Notes: generated by a model from the sequence alone, not told the origin. DNA of 64,000 bases from Methylococcales bacterium (GCA_030949405.1 JAUZSN010000002.1:1612001-1676000), one strand, 5' to 3'; shown: positions 28,876 to 38,714, counted from the first letter of the stretch. Made by a program: numbers and translations.

Positions 28876-29646
28876 ATGATTAATCTAGTTATTTGGGTTC
28901 CCTTAGCGTTAAGTGGGCTAGTCGGTGCATTATATCGTGAACATAAATACAAAAAACGTCAAGAAATTTTGCTGGCAGATGACTTGTTCAATCCATCAAA
29001 AAAACGATCAACATCGATGATTGAAGGGGGTGAGCAACAACCTGTTATGGTTGATGATGCGGTTGAATTAACGCATTATAAACGTTCCTCATTTATGGGG
29101 TTGGCATTAACCTCATCGTTTGCTTTATTTTATAGCCCCTTTTTATTGGCCACGATTCCTTTACTCACCTACAATACATTTTATTTATTAAGAAGCATAC
29201 AAAGAACCTCAAAAACAAATAAAACGATTTCAGCGGTTCATATTTTTGAAATAACAAATTTAATCCTCACATTATTAAGTCGGTATTATGTGTGGTCGTC
29301 TTTCTTATTAGTACTTTCATTTAATATTCGGACTTTACGACTTAAAGTATTAAATGCTGCTAATATTGGCTTTAAAGAAATTTTAAATGCTAAGTCCTAT
29401 AACGTTTGGGTTTTACGCGAGCAAATAGAAGTTGAAATTCCGTTTACGGACTTACAAAAATACGATGTTTTAGCGATACACGAAGGAGAGATCATACCTA
29501 TTGAAGGTATCATTGTAGACGGTCTCGCCAAGGTAGAACAATATTCGATCATAGGAACCCTTCAAACGGTTACTAAACAAACCGATGATGTTGTTTTTGC
29601 CTTTACGCGTATAGAAACAGGACAGCTCCATATTCGTTATACCTAA
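28876..29646 (+). CDS. Truncated P-type ATPase paralogue (membrane and actuator-like domains only)
   Basis: A 256-residue membrane protein with helices near 3-20, 72-108 and 125-150, followed by an actuator-like region GEIIPIEGIIVDGLAKVEQYS. The catalytic TGES loop is replaced by IIGTLQ at about 225-230, and there is no phosphorylation or nucleotide-binding domain. It aligns co-linearly with the first 257 residues of the next gene, 96 bp downstream, where the same position is LTGESM. I chose ATG 28876 (aaggag 9 bp upstream); GTG 28873 is also possible. It is not a frameshifted ATPase, because the downstream protein has its own complete N-terminal half. It is probably an accessory or regulatory subunit; function inferred. 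Confidence 0.75.
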   Translation: MINLVIWVPLALSGLVGALYREHKYKKRQEILLADDLFNPSKKRSTSMIEGGEQQPVMVDDAVELTHYKRSSFMGLALTSSFALFYSPFLLATIPLLTYNTFYLLRSIQRTSKTNKTISAVHIFEITNLILTLLSRYYVWSSFLLVLSFNIRTLRLKVLNAANIGFKEILNAKSYNVWVLREQIEVEIPFTDLQKYDVLAIHEGEIIPIEGIIVDGLAKVEQYSIIGTLQTVTKQTDDVVFAFTRIETGQLHIRYT

Positions 29647-29742
29647 TTAATTGATGTTGCCTAATGAATGCTAATGACGTAAAAAAATCACCCCCCCCTG
29701 TTCGTTTTAAAATAAATTATATTCCTATCGAGCCTTAATCTT

Positions 29743-31764
29743 ATGATAATTGAATCCAGTATTTTTTTAGGCCTGTATGCAGGACTCCGCTTATTTGAGC
29801 GGTACAGCAATAAAACGTTAATTAATTTAAGTTTAGCGCGTCATCCTGTGGCTAAAACGACAACCACGGATGAAAATACGGATTTAAACGAATCGACATC
29901 AACCTCGTCAAAAAAAACGGCGGATACAGTAGCCAAAGAAACGGCTAATCATCATTTTAAATTAAGCACGGCCACCATGGGGATGGTTGTTGTCGGTCGT
30001 TTTTACCCACCGTTATCGGTCATCTCGTGGGGATTTCTTATTTATAACACCCTGCCGATTTTAAAACAAACAGAAGCCTCCTTGTTTAAAGATAAAGAAA
30101 TTAAAAATGATTTGTTAACGGCGGTTGTAAGTGTGGCAACCATGGCCATAGGAAGTCCTGTTACCGCCAGCATTCAAATTTGGATTTACCATTTAAGTTG
30201 TAAAATGGTAAATAAAAGTAAAGACCTTTCTCATCAGGTCTTAACGGGCGTATTTTCAACGCAAAATAAAAAGGTTTGGTTACTAACCGATAAAACCGTG
30301 ATTGAAACCCCCTTAGACGATATTAACCTCGGTGATATTCTTATTGTCCGAACAGGCGATATTATTCCTGTTGATGGTGAGGTTACAAAGGGTATTGCCA
30401 CGTTAGATCAACATGTCTTAACGGGTGAGTCAATGCCTGTTGAAAAAATTAAAGGCGATAGCGTTTTTTCATCCACTCTTATTTTGGCAGGGGAAATTCA
30501 AATTTGTGTTCAAAAAGCAGGAGGAGAAACCACGGTCGCACAGTTAAATGAAATTTTAGAAAAAACAGTCGATTACAAATCAAAATCACAATTAAAAGGC
30601 GAAAAATTTTCAAATAATATGGCACTGCCTTTATTGGCAGGAGCGGCGTTACTGACACCTTCGTTAGGGGCGGCAACGGCTGTTGGACTCTTATTTAGCG
30701 CGCCAACGAATACCGTTCAAATGATGACCTCATTACAAACCTTGAATCATCTATCAAGTTTGGTTAAAAAGGGAATCTTTATTAAAGATGGGCGTGCTTT
30801 AGAGAATATTAAAAAAATTGATATTGTTTTTTTTGATAAAACAGGCACCTTGACTGAAAATAAAGCAGAAGTTGAACGGATTATGGTGTGTTCGTCCTAC
30901 ACATCCGATCAAATATTACAATATGCAGCCGCCACAGAAGGGCATTTAAAACACCCGATTGCTAATGCAATATGCCACGAAGCGGTACAGCGTGATTTAG
31001 AAGCATTACCGATTGATAATCAGCATTATGAATTAGGCGCGGGGATTAGTGCAAACTACCTTGACGCTAAAATTCGTGTGGGCAGTGTTCGCTTTATTGT
31101 TGAATCTGGATTAAAACTACCCAATACACTTCAACAATTACACCTGCAAATACAACAACGCGGACATGTGCTTATTGTTGTTGCGATTGATTTAGAGGTC
31201 ATTGGTGCGATTGAAATACATCCTCGTTTACGCGTAGGAGCGGCTGACGTGGTCTCCCAATTACATGCACAAGGCATTAAAAAAGTATGTATGATTTCGG
31301 GGGATTATCAACAAACAGCCGAGCATGTGGGTCAACAACTTGGATTAGATGAAATTTATGCTGAAATGTTACCGCAACAAAAAGCAGATCTAGTCGTTAA
31401 ATATCAACAATTAGGACACAAGGTTTGTTTTGTGGGTGATGGCATTAATGATGCACTGGCGATGAAACAAGCGGATGTCTCTATTTCCTTACAAAGTGGT
31501 TCCGATGTCGCCTCCGATGTCGCACAAATTGTATTGATGGATGATAAATTAGCCAATATTCCCGACTTATTTACTCTCTCTAATGAATTAGAACAGCGTT
31601 TAAAACATGTGATGCTATTTTGGGGGGCTTATGGAATTATAAATATTACCGCGATTAGTACGTTGCATTTACCTTTAGTTAAATCAACCTTGCTTTTTGG
31701 TTCTGTGTTTAGTGCCGCAAGTATTCATGCTTTTTTACCGTGGTATAAAAAAGAAGACGTATAA
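29743..31764 (+). CDS. P-type cation ATPase of the P1B-like class with an SAPT membrane motif
   Basis: A 673-residue pump. The dephosphorylation loop is TGES at 227-230, phosphorylated Asp365 lies in DKTGTLTENK, and the hinge GDGINDA is at 565-571. The N-terminus has two or more helices and no heavy-metal-associated (CxxC) domain. In the membrane segment before the P domain, where metal pumps carry CPC, SPC or TPC, this protein reads Ser319-Ala320-Pro321-Thr322, so its ion cannot be predicted. An HP dipeptide in LKHPIANA fits the P1B nucleotide domain. Its neighbour is the truncated paralogue; sodB lies 1 kb downstream. Confidence 0.85.
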   Translation: MIIESSIFLGLYAGLRLFERYSNKTLINLSLARHPVAKTTTTDENTDLNESTSTSSKKTADTVAKETANHHFKLSTATMGMVVVGRFYPPLSVISWGFLIYNTLPILKQTEASLFKDKEIKNDLLTAVVSVATMAIGSPVTASIQIWIYHLSCKMVNKSKDLSHQVLTGVFSTQNKKVWLLTDKTVIETPLDDINLGDILIVRTGDIIPVDGEVTKGIATLDQHVLTGESMPVEKIKGDSVFSSTLILAGEIQICVQKAGGETTVAQLNEILEKTVDYKSKSQLKGEKFSNNMALPLLAGAALLTPSLGAATAVGLLFSAPTNTVQMMTSLQTLNHLSSLVKKGIFIKDGRALENIKKIDIVFFDKTGTLTENKAEVERIMVCSSYTSDQILQYAAATEGHLKHPIANAICHEAVQRDLEALPIDNQHYELGAGISANYLDAKIRVGSVRFIVESGLKLPNTLQQLHLQIQQRGHVLIVVAIDLEVIGAIEIHPRLRVGAADVVSQLHAQGIKKVCMISGDYQQTAEHVGQQLGLDEIYAEMLPQQKADLVVKYQQLGHKVCFVGDGINDALAMKQADVSISLQSGSDVASDVAQIVLMDDKLANIPDLFTLSNELEQRLKHVMLFWGAYGIINITAISTLHLPLVKSTLLFGSVFSAASIHAFLPWYKKEDV

Positions 31765-31811
31765 TTCACTACTAAACTTTTTCCTTCTCACTTAGCTGTC
31801 TAAAATAAATC

Positions 31812-32468
31812 ATGAAAAATACGCGCTTTAACGTTATGTTGCTATTGCTTATCAGTTTATCTGTGCAAGCAAAAGAAGGAACAGATGCGGTGACTGAAAA
31901 AGGACAAGGCGTGGTGTTATATTCTAATGGGACGTGGGCATTTAAATTAGAACCGACCTTACCCTTACCTGTTCTAAAAAAAGTCACCCAAGTCAAAAAA
32001 ATAAAAACAACAAAGGCTGTTGAGCGAGTTAAAAAGAAACCTGTTTTAAAAGGTAAGCGAAATGCCTATAAAATTAGTTATGATGATACCTTGTGGGTAA
32101 AAACAAACAGTAATAATAAGGATGCAGATATTCAATTAACCCATAAAAAGGGCAACGGTTATGCAATGGTCATTTTTGATCGAACACCTGTTGATCTTGA
32201 AGCGTTAAAAAAAGAAGTCTTAATAACAATGCGTTCTGTCGCCTCCAAAGTTGAAATTATTTCAGCCGAAAAAAAACGTGTTAAAGGCCATCAAATTATG
32301 GTGCTAAAAATTAATAGTGTCATTGAAGACCTGCCTTTTTCTTATTTTAATTATTATGCCAGTGGAAAATGGGGAACGGTACAGTTCGTCACCTATACGG
32401 CAACCGCATTAATGGCGGATTATGAAGCGGATTTTAAAGCCCTACTGAATGGGTTAGTGATTAAGTAA
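31812..32468 (+). CDS. Exported protein of unknown function
   Basis: A 218-residue protein with a signal peptide at about 1-20 (VQA). It contains the short motif VVLYSNGTWAFK found in DUF3157-like envelope proteins, a Lys-rich linker (57-85) and a C-terminal domain (about 88-218) without motifs I know. It lies 47 bp after the P-type ATPase on the same strand, so co-transcription is likely. Confidence 0.7.
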   Translation: MKNTRFNVMLLLLISLSVQAKEGTDAVTEKGQGVVLYSNGTWAFKLEPTLPLPVLKKVTQVKKIKTTKAVERVKKKPVLKGKRNAYKISYDDTLWVKTNSNNKDADIQLTHKKGNGYAMVIFDRTPVDLEALKKEVLITMRSVASKVEIISAEKKRVKGHQIMVLKINSVIEDLPFSYFNYYASGKWGTVQFVTYTATALMADYEADFKALLNGLVIK

Positions 32469-32486
32469 AGGTAACCTTTTGAGAAT

Positions 32487-32516
32487 GCGACATTTTGTCG
32501 CGTGACAATATGTCAC
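32487..32516. promoter_or_regulatory. Two abutting 15-bp palindromes (operator-like)
   Basis: gcgaca-ttt-tgtcgc is followed directly by gtgaca-ata-tgtcac. Both fit GYGACA-N3-TGTCRC, and their junction is itself nearly symmetric. Identical half-sites at fixed spacing indicate a cooperative binding site for an unidentified regulator, upstream of the structured region and sodB. Confidence 0.6.
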
Positions 32517-32524
32517 ATTTTCTT

Positions 32525-32629
32525 ATGCGGATGAGTGCGATACCATAAGGCAACTCTTAAATGCACTCACAGCTAAAGAGTCCTAAAAATTATATCCTCT
32601 TCAAGCGACTGACTAAGTCGCTTTTTTTT
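32525..32629 (+). ncRNA. Candidate structured leader or small RNA before sodB
   Basis: Two interleaved stems can form: tgagtgc (32532-32538) with gcactca (32563-32569), and actctt (32553-32558) with aagagt (32576-32581). This is the geometry of an H-type pseudoknot. A Rho-independent terminator follows at 32603-32628. It may be an independent small RNA or an attenuator. I do not recognise a known riboswitch class. Confidence 0.4.
32603..32628 (+). terminator. Rho-independent terminator
   Basis: The stem agcgact / agtcgct (inner loop gacta-type) is followed by eight T. It lies 111 bp before the sodB start. Confidence 0.85.
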
Positions 32630-32739
32630 GCCTTTTTTTAGTCATACGCGCTAATCTTTATTAAAATACTAGGTATTTATAAGAACAGCGGGTATCATTA
32701 TTTCGTTATCTATTTTTTTAATCACAATTGGAAATTATC

Positions 32740-33321
32740 ATGGCTTTTGAACTTCCTGCATTACCTTATGCAAAAACAGCGTTAGCACCCCATATTTCAG
32801 AAGAAACTCTGGATTATCATCATGGTAAACATCATCAAACCTATATTACTAACTTAAATAATTTGATCTCAGGAACTGAATTTGAAAGCTTGTCATTAGA
32901 AGAGATTATGGCTAAATCATCAGGCGGTACTTTTAATAATGCGGCACAAATTTGGAACCATACTTTTTATTGGAACAGCTTATCTCCAAATGGCGGTGGT
33001 CAACCGAGTGGTAACTTAGCGAGTGCGATTAATGCAAGTTTTGGTTCATTTGAAGCGTTTCAAGAAGCGTTTACTAAATGTGCCGTGACTACTTTTGGCT
33101 CAGGATGGGCTTGGTTAGTTAAAGATAAAGAAGGTAACTTATCTTTAGTGAGCAGCAGTAATGCCGCGTGTCCATTAACTGACGGGTTAACACCGTTATT
33201 AACTTGTGATGTTTGGGAACATGCCTACTATATTGATTATCGTAATGCACGCCCTAGCTATTTGAAAGGTTTTTGGTCATTGGTTAACTGGGATTTTGCC
33301 GCTGCTAATTTTTCCGCTTAA
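32740..33321 (+). CDS. sodB: Iron superoxide dismutase
   Basis: Cytoplasmic Fe-type SOD of 193 residues. It has [15 protein letters not shown], a metal ligand His in [11 protein letters not shown], and the C-terminal ligands Asp and His in [13 protein letters not shown]. The [15 protein letters not shown] motif is also normal. The true start is the ATG at 32740; an in-frame TTG 12 bp upstream is not needed. Confidence 0.97.
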   Translation: MAFELPALPYAKTALAPHISEETLDYHHGKHHQTYITNLNNLISGTEFESLSLEEIMAKSSGGTFNNAAQIWNHTFYWNSLSPNGGGQPSGNLASAINASFGSFEAFQEAFTKCAVTTFGSGWAWLVKDKEGNLSLVSSSNAACPLTDGLTPLLTCDVWEHAYYIDYRNARPSYLKGFWSLVNWDFAAANFSA

Positions 33322-33332
33322 GACATAAGAAC

Positions 33333-33445
33333 TTAATAACATCTGAACTGTTAATGAATGCTGGGGTACGTTATTTCGTCAGCGAAATAAGCTAACCCAG
33401 CCTACAATTTTTTTTATTTTGTAGATGATTTTCGGGTGTTATTAA
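33333..33445. repeat. Repeat with TTAATAACATC ends, containing a nested palindrome
   Basis: It begins ttaataacatctgaa and ends gggtgttattaa. Inside, at 33361-33401, lies ctggggtacgttatttcg... pairing with cgaaataagctaacccag. It is related to copies at 38263-38307 and 38808-38859, and sits between convergent sodB and dnaE. Confidence 0.6.
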
Positions 33446-33497
33446 TCGCTTATTATTTTGACCCAACAGAAAGCCTTTCCTTCTTTAAAGCCTACAA

Positions 33498-36400
33498 TTA
33501 CGCTTGGTATTTAACCTCGACCGCGCGAATATCCGCACAACGTTGTAATCGTGAAATTAATTCATCGGTGGCCGTTACTCGCCAACTTTCACCTAATTGT
33601 AATTTAGCACAGGCTTCTTTTGAAAAATAATGAATAAGCAGAGGACACTTTCCGCCTTGAAAGGGAGCAATAATCTCGCGTAAGGTCTTCATAAAAACAA
33701 ACGTATCGGTAGTTTCATCCTGACAATGCCATTCAAAGGTTAAACCACGTGCAAACGTTGCCCGTGCTTGTTCAATGTTGTACATTTTATCCGCCGTGAG
33801 CCGCAACATGCCACTAAAATCATCAATCGTTAAACTCCCCTCAGCCACCAATAGCGTATCCTTTACAAACACATCACGATACTGGTCGTAAGTCTTACTA
33901 AACGCCGCGACTTCTAACCGCCCAGTTCGATCATCTAAGACTGCAAACCCCATTGTTTTACCTTTCTTAGTTTGCCTTGTCCTAATATCTAAAACTAACC
34001 CTGCGACCCGCGCTTCCATTTTCCCACGAGAACGTTCTGCATCCGCTAATAAGGACGCAATGGTTCCATGCGTAAATTGCTTTAACTCATGCTGATATTG
34101 ATTAATCGGATGACCTGTTAAATACAAGCCTAACGTTTGTTTTTCACCTTCTAAACGATCCCGTTCCGCCCACGGTTCGGCCTGAGTGGAATAACGTTCC
34201 TCATCTTCATGGGATTCTTCTGCTTGAACCATTAAGCCAAATAATTCATTCTGCCCCGTTGCAGCCATTTTTCCATGTTTTTCAGCAACACGTAACGCGA
34301 CAGGAAGCTCAGAAAAATGCCCTGCACGATTATCATCAAAAACATCAAATGCGCCCGCACGAATTAAGCCTTCTAAAACGCGACGATTTACTTTGCGTAA
34401 TTCAACCCGTTTACATAAATCATAAAGCCCTAAAAATAACCCATTTTGCTTGCGTTCCGCCATTAAATCTTCAATTGCTGACTGGCCTACGCCTTTAATT
34501 GCACCAATACCATAAACAATTTTTTGAGAATGATCGGTCGTAAAATGATAATTAGAAACATTCACATTAGGCGGTGCAAGCTCTAACTTCATTTGCCGAC
34601 ATTCTTCAATTAACATCACCACTTTATCGGTATTGTCCATATCGGCCGATAAAACCGCCGCCATAAAAGCAGCGGGATAATGCGCTTTTAACCATGCGGT
34701 TTGATAAGCCACTAAGGCATAAGCGGCAGAATGAGATTTATTAAAGCCATACCCCGCAAATTTCTCCATTAAATCAAATACATAGGTAGAAATTGATGCC
34801 TCGATATTATTTTTTATAGAGCCTGTGGTAAAAAATTCACGCTGCTTGGCCATTTCTTCGGGTTTTTTCTTACCCATTGCTCGCCGTAGCATATCCGCCC
34901 CTCCCAACGTATACCCCGCCATTTCCCGTGCAATTTGCATCACTTGTTCCTGATACAAAATAACCCCATTCGTCGGCTGTAAAATCGGCTTTAAAATCGG
35001 ATGAGCATATTCCGCTTTGGCCCCATGTTTAACATTAATATAATCATCCACCATTCCCGATTCCAACGGGCCAGGACGATACAAGGCCACTAATGCAATA
35101 ATATCATCAAAACAATCAGGTTTTAGTTTACTAATTAACTCCTTCATTCCACGAGATTCAAGTTGAAAAACGGCGGTCGTTTGAGCCGCTTGAAAGATTT
35201 CAAACGTCGATGAATCATCGCGTGGAATCTTGTTAATATCAACGAAAGCCGCCCCTTGTTTTTCCTTTTCGGCATTAATCGTTTGCAAAGCCCAATCAAT
35301 AATTGTTAACGTTCGTAAGCCTAAAAAATCAAACTTAACTAAACCGACCGCTTCCACATCATTTTTATCAAACTGAGTGACTAAATTATTACCCTCTTCA
35401 TCACAGTAAAGCGGAGTAAAGTCCGTTAACTTAGTCGGCGCGATAACAACGCCCCCTGCATGTTTCCCTGCGTTTCGAGAAATACCTTCTAATGATAAAG
35501 CCATATCAAGCAAGGCTTTAACATCCTCATCCGTATCATACAAATCTTTTAATTCAGCACTCGCCAGTAAAGCTTTTTTTAACGTCATCCCTATTTCAAA
35601 AGGAACCAGTTTTGATAACCGATCAACAAAACCATAAGCATGGCCCGATACCCGTCCGACATCACGAATCACCGCTTTTGCCGCCATTGATCCATAGGTA
35701 ATAATTTGCGAAACTTTGTCGCGTCCATAATGTTCCGCCACATAATCAATGACTTCATCACGGCGTTCCATACAAAAATCAATATCAAAATCAGGCATTG
35801 AAACCCGTTCTGGGTTTAAAAATCGCTCAAATAATAAATCAAATTCTATTGGGTCTAAATCAGTGATTTTTAAAACATAAGCAACCAATGAACCTGCACC
35901 CGATCCTCGTCCGGGTCCCACAGGAATTTTCTGATTTTTTGCCCATTGAATAAAGTCGGCTACAATCATAAAATAACCAGGAAACCCCATATTACAAATC
36001 ACATCAAGTTCAAGCTGCAATCGTGCGTCATAGGCTTGACGGTTTTCATCAAACGTTCCTGAACCGATAGGGGCGTATTCTTGCAAACGCTGATTCAACC
36101 CTTCTTTTGCCGCTTGACGAAAGACTTCATCCAAAGTCATGCCTTTGGGGACAGGAAAATCGGGTAAATAATTAGTTCCCAAAGTCAGCTCTAAATTACA
36201 ACGCTTGGCAATTTCAACCGTATTGGCGAGGGCTTCAGGAAGATCCTTAAATAAAGCCTGCATTTCTTCAGGGCTGCGTAAATATTGCTGATCGGTATAC
36301 TCTTTAGGACGGCGTTCATCATCAATGACACGACCTTGGTTAATACAAACCCGTACCTCATGGGAGTCGAAATCAGTTTGATATAAAAATCGAACATTAT

Positions 36401-36995
36401 TCGTCGCAACCACGGGTAAATTTAAAGCGGTTGCTAAGTTCACCGCCGAATGCAGATAACGTTCTTCTTCTGCTTTTCCAATCCGTTGTAATTCTAAATA
36501 AAAACGATCTTTGAAGAGGGTCGCCCATTTTTGAGCGCGTTGTTGAGCGAGGTCATTATTTTCAGCTAATAAGGCTTGGCCCACATCGCCATCCATCGCT
36601 CCCGATAAGGCAATTAAGCCATCATGATTTTCAAATATCCATTTTTCTTTCAACATCGGAACGCCTAAATGCTGCCCTTCTTGGTAAGCTTTAGAAATAA
36701 GTTCCGTTAAGGTGATGTAACCCTGTTGTGTATTCACTAACAAGGTTAATTGAAAGGGTTTCGTCGGGGTTTCAGGGTTATAAAGATAAACATCCGCCCC
36801 GACAATCGCTTTAATTCCCACTGCGGCGGTGGCTTGATAGAATTTGACTAATGAGAATAGATTGCCTTGCTCTGTCATTGCGACGGCGGGCATATTAAGG
36901 TCTATTAAACGTTGAGTCAGCGGTTTAATGCGAACAATCCCATCGACAAGAGAGAATTCAGAATGTAATCGAAGATGGATAAATTGAGGCTGCAT
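33498..36995 (-). CDS. dnaE: DNA polymerase III alpha subunit
   Basis: The replicative polymerase, 1165 residues. The N-terminal PHP domain opens with FIHLRLHSEFSLVDG. The palm carries the catalytic acidic motif PDFDIDFC near residue 400. The tandem helix-hairpin-helix, OB-fold and tau-binding regions follow. Length is typical of gammaproteobacterial DnaE. Convergent with sodB. Confidence 0.98.
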   Translation of the reverse strand: MQPQFIHLRLHSEFSLVDGIVRIKPLTQRLIDLNMPAVAMTEQGNLFSLVKFYQATAAVGIKAIVGADVYLYNPETPTKPFQLTLLVNTQQGYITLTELISKAYQEGQHLGVPMLKEKWIFENHDGLIALSGAMDGDVGQALLAENNDLAQQRAQKWATLFKDRFYLELQRIGKAEEERYLHSAVNLATALNLPVVATNNVRFLYQTDFDSHEVRVCINQGRVIDDERRPKEYTDQQYLRSPEEMQALFKDLPEALANTVEIAKRCNLELTLGTNYLPDFPVPKGMTLDEVFRQAAKEGLNQRLQEYAPIGSGTFDENRQAYDARLQLELDVICNMGFPGYFMIVADFIQWAKNQKIPVGPGRGSGAGSLVAYVLKITDLDPIEFDLLFERFLNPERVSMPDFDIDFCMERRDEVIDYVAEHYGRDKVSQIITYGSMAAKAVIRDVGRVSGHAYGFVDRLSKLVPFEIGMTLKKALLASAELKDLYDTDEDVKALLDMALSLEGISRNAGKHAGGVVIAPTKLTDFTPLYCDEEGNNLVTQFDKNDVEAVGLVKFDFLGLRTLTIIDWALQTINAEKEKQGAAFVDINKIPRDDSSTFEIFQAAQTTAVFQLESRGMKELISKLKPDCFDDIIALVALYRPGPLESGMVDDYINVKHGAKAEYAHPILKPILQPTNGVILYQEQVMQIAREMAGYTLGGADMLRRAMGKKKPEEMAKQREFFTTGSIKNNIEASISTYVFDLMEKFAGYGFNKSHSAAYALVAYQTAWLKAHYPAAFMAAVLSADMDNTDKVVMLIEECRQMKLELAPPNVNVSNYHFTTDHSQKIVYGIGAIKGVGQSAIEDLMAERKQNGLFLGLYDLCKRVELRKVNRRVLEGLIRAGAFDVFDDNRAGHFSELPVALRVAEKHGKMAATGQNELFGLMVQAEESHEDEERYSTQAEPWAERDRLEGEKQTLGLYLTGHPINQYQHELKQFTHGTIASLLADAERSRGKMEARVAGLVLDIRTRQTKKGKTMGFAVLDDRTGRLEVAAFSKTYDQYRDVFVKDTLLVAEGSLTIDDFSGMLRLTADKMYNIEQARATFARGLTFEWHCQDETTDTFVFMKTLREIIAPFQGGKCPLLIHYFSKEACAKLQLGESWRVTATDELISRLQRCADIRAVEVKYQA

Positions 36996-37331
36996 GAGGA
37001 TTTAAGACATCGTGTAAAAATTCAAGAGGTGGCTAGTTTACGCTTATTTTTTATTTCGCTTCAATTTTTAAAAACTAAAGATAAATACAGCATAAGGCGA
37101 TTGCTCTAAAAAAACCGTTTAATTTGTAGGTTATGAAATTTTAGAGTTAGATGATAGAAATCGTGACTTAATAGAACGATTTAGACTACAATTAGTTGTT
37201 AAAAATGTCTCCGTTATTCATATAAGCAATTGATTTATTAACGTTATTTGTCCACTCATATAAGTGTGTTTCCTATTTTTTTAACATTGACAATCACTTT
37301 TAGTATAAAATTCCCTCCTTTTTATTAAAAA
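36996..37331. other. Spacer between divergent dnaE and coaD
   Basis: Carries the dnaE and coaD promoters by position. About 37128-37233 can be read as VGYEILELDDRNRDLIERF..., possibly a small gene remnant, but no start or homologue is recognisable. No repeat was found. Confidence 0.3.
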
Positions 37332-37811
37332 ATGCAAATTACCGCTATTTATCCAGGAACATTTGACCCTGTTACCAACGGTCATTTAGATTTAATCGCA
37401 AGGGCCTCTAAACTATATGACACGCTTATTGTTGGTGTTGCCGCTAATATTAGAAAAACGCCTTTATTTACATTAGAAGAACGTATTGGTCTCCTCCAAT
37501 CAGTCGTGGTCGATCATCCTAACATACAGGTCATTGGCTTTAAAAATCTCCTCGTAGACTTTGCAAACGAACATCAAGCCCGTGTTATTTTGCGCGGCTT
37601 ACGCACTGTTTCCGATTTTGAATATGAATTTCAATTAGCCCGCGTTAATCGACGGTTGTCACCTAAATTGGAAACAATTTTTTTAATGCCCGCAGAATAC
37701 GATGAGTTTATTTCATCCACCATGACCCGAGAAATAGCAAAATTAAAAGGGGATATTTCAAGTTTCGTTCCCCCTATTGTTGAACAATCTTTAATCAAAA
37801 AATTTACTTAA
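37332..37811 (+). CDS. coaD: Phosphopantetheine adenylyltransferase
   Basis: The penultimate step of coenzyme A synthesis. It has 159 residues, the nucleotidyltransferase motif PGTFDPVTNGHLD at residues 8-20, and the C-terminal ISSTMTREIAK motif. It is directly followed by the ferredoxin gene, the common coaD-yfhL pairing. Confidence 0.97.
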   Translation: MQITAIYPGTFDPVTNGHLDLIARASKLYDTLIVGVAANIRKTPLFTLEERIGLLQSVVVDHPNIQVIGFKNLLVDFANEHQARVILRGLRTVSDFEYEFQLARVNRRLSPKLETIFLMPAEYDEFISSTMTREIAKLKGDISSFVPPIVEQSLIKKFT

Positions 37812-38072
<261 letters not shown>

Positions 38073-38094
38073 AACGATCGTTTTTAGGGCGATA

Positions 38095-38224
38095 GAAAAA
38101 ATAATCATCCTAATAAACAATAGGCTACCAACTTAAAACAGAGGCATTGCATTCAGACCTCCGACGTTTTCAAAACCTCGAAGGTCTAACCCCTGCGTTT
38201 AAGTTGATAGTTGAAAAAATAATC
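38095..38224. repeat. Degenerate MITE with IS-type end, bounded by 12-bp direct repeats
   Basis: The element at 38123-38212 begins ggctaccaacttaaaac and ends with the weaker match aagttgatagtt. Inside is a second imperfect palindrome (agacctccgacg...cgaaggtct). gaaaaaataatc is repeated at 38095-38106 and 38213-38224. As in the copy next to hvfC, about 16 extra bases (atcctaataaac...) lie between the left repeat and the palindrome. Confidence 0.6.
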
Positions 38225-38262
38225 CGCTCTCTTTCAACGAGTAGCGGGTTAAAACAGAATGA

Positions 38263-38307
38263 TTAATAACATCTGAAAGCGGTCTATAAAATTTTGGATG
38301 TTATTAA
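38263..38307. repeat. 45-bp repeat with TTAATAACATC ends
   Basis: ttaataacatctgaaagc at one end and ttttggatgttattaa at the other form an inverted repeat. An inverted relative lies at 38808-38859 on the far side of the lipoprotein gene. Confidence 0.6.
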
Positions 38308-38318
38308 TGTATTAGTCC

Positions 38319-38714
38319 CTATTTATTTAAATTAGTCGGCTCGTCAACCCGAACGGCTTTCCAATTCCAAACCGCACCTGTTTTACTTTCAGCCGTCCCT
38401 GAAATAATATTGTCTCCTGAAAAACTTCCCTGATAGGTAGAATATTTATTATTGAAATAAAAATAAACTTTTTCACCACTTTGTCGCCATGTATCATTAT
38501 TAGGCGTTTTATCATTAGGGTGTTTGGTTCGTAGGGTTCCATTGGAAATAAATTCCATATCATATTCCCAATCGGTATCCATATAATGCCATTTAGTATT
38601 ACTGACTAAGGGATATGAATTCGTAAGGGGCATTTCTCCTTGTGTACTACAGGCGGTTTGCATTAACAACGTGCCGATCACAAGCATGAATAATCCATGA
38701 TTTAACAGTTTCAT
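38319..38714 (-). CDS. Small lipoprotein of unknown function
   Basis: A 131-residue protein. The lipoprotein signal MKLLNHGLFMLVIGTLLMQ ends at Cys22 (TACST). The mature part (WHYMDTDWEYDMEFISNGTL...; GTAESKTGAVWNWKAVRV) looks like a small beta-barrel of the kind that reports wild-type-minus-assay values in lipocalin-like proteins, but no family is recognised. It is flanked on both sides by mobile repeats. Confidence 0.7.
   Translation of the reverse strand: MKLLNHGLFMLVIGTLLMQTACSTQGEMPLTNSYPLVSNTKWHYMDTDWEYDMEFISNGTLRTKHPNDKTPNNDTWRQSGEKVYFYFNNKYSTYQGSFSGDNIISGTAESKTGAVWNWKAVRVDEPTNLNK

Noticed and set aside
28876-31764. One P-type ATPase gene split by a frameshift
   Set aside because: The second frame has its own complete N-terminal membrane and actuator domains; the first is a parallel copy of that part.
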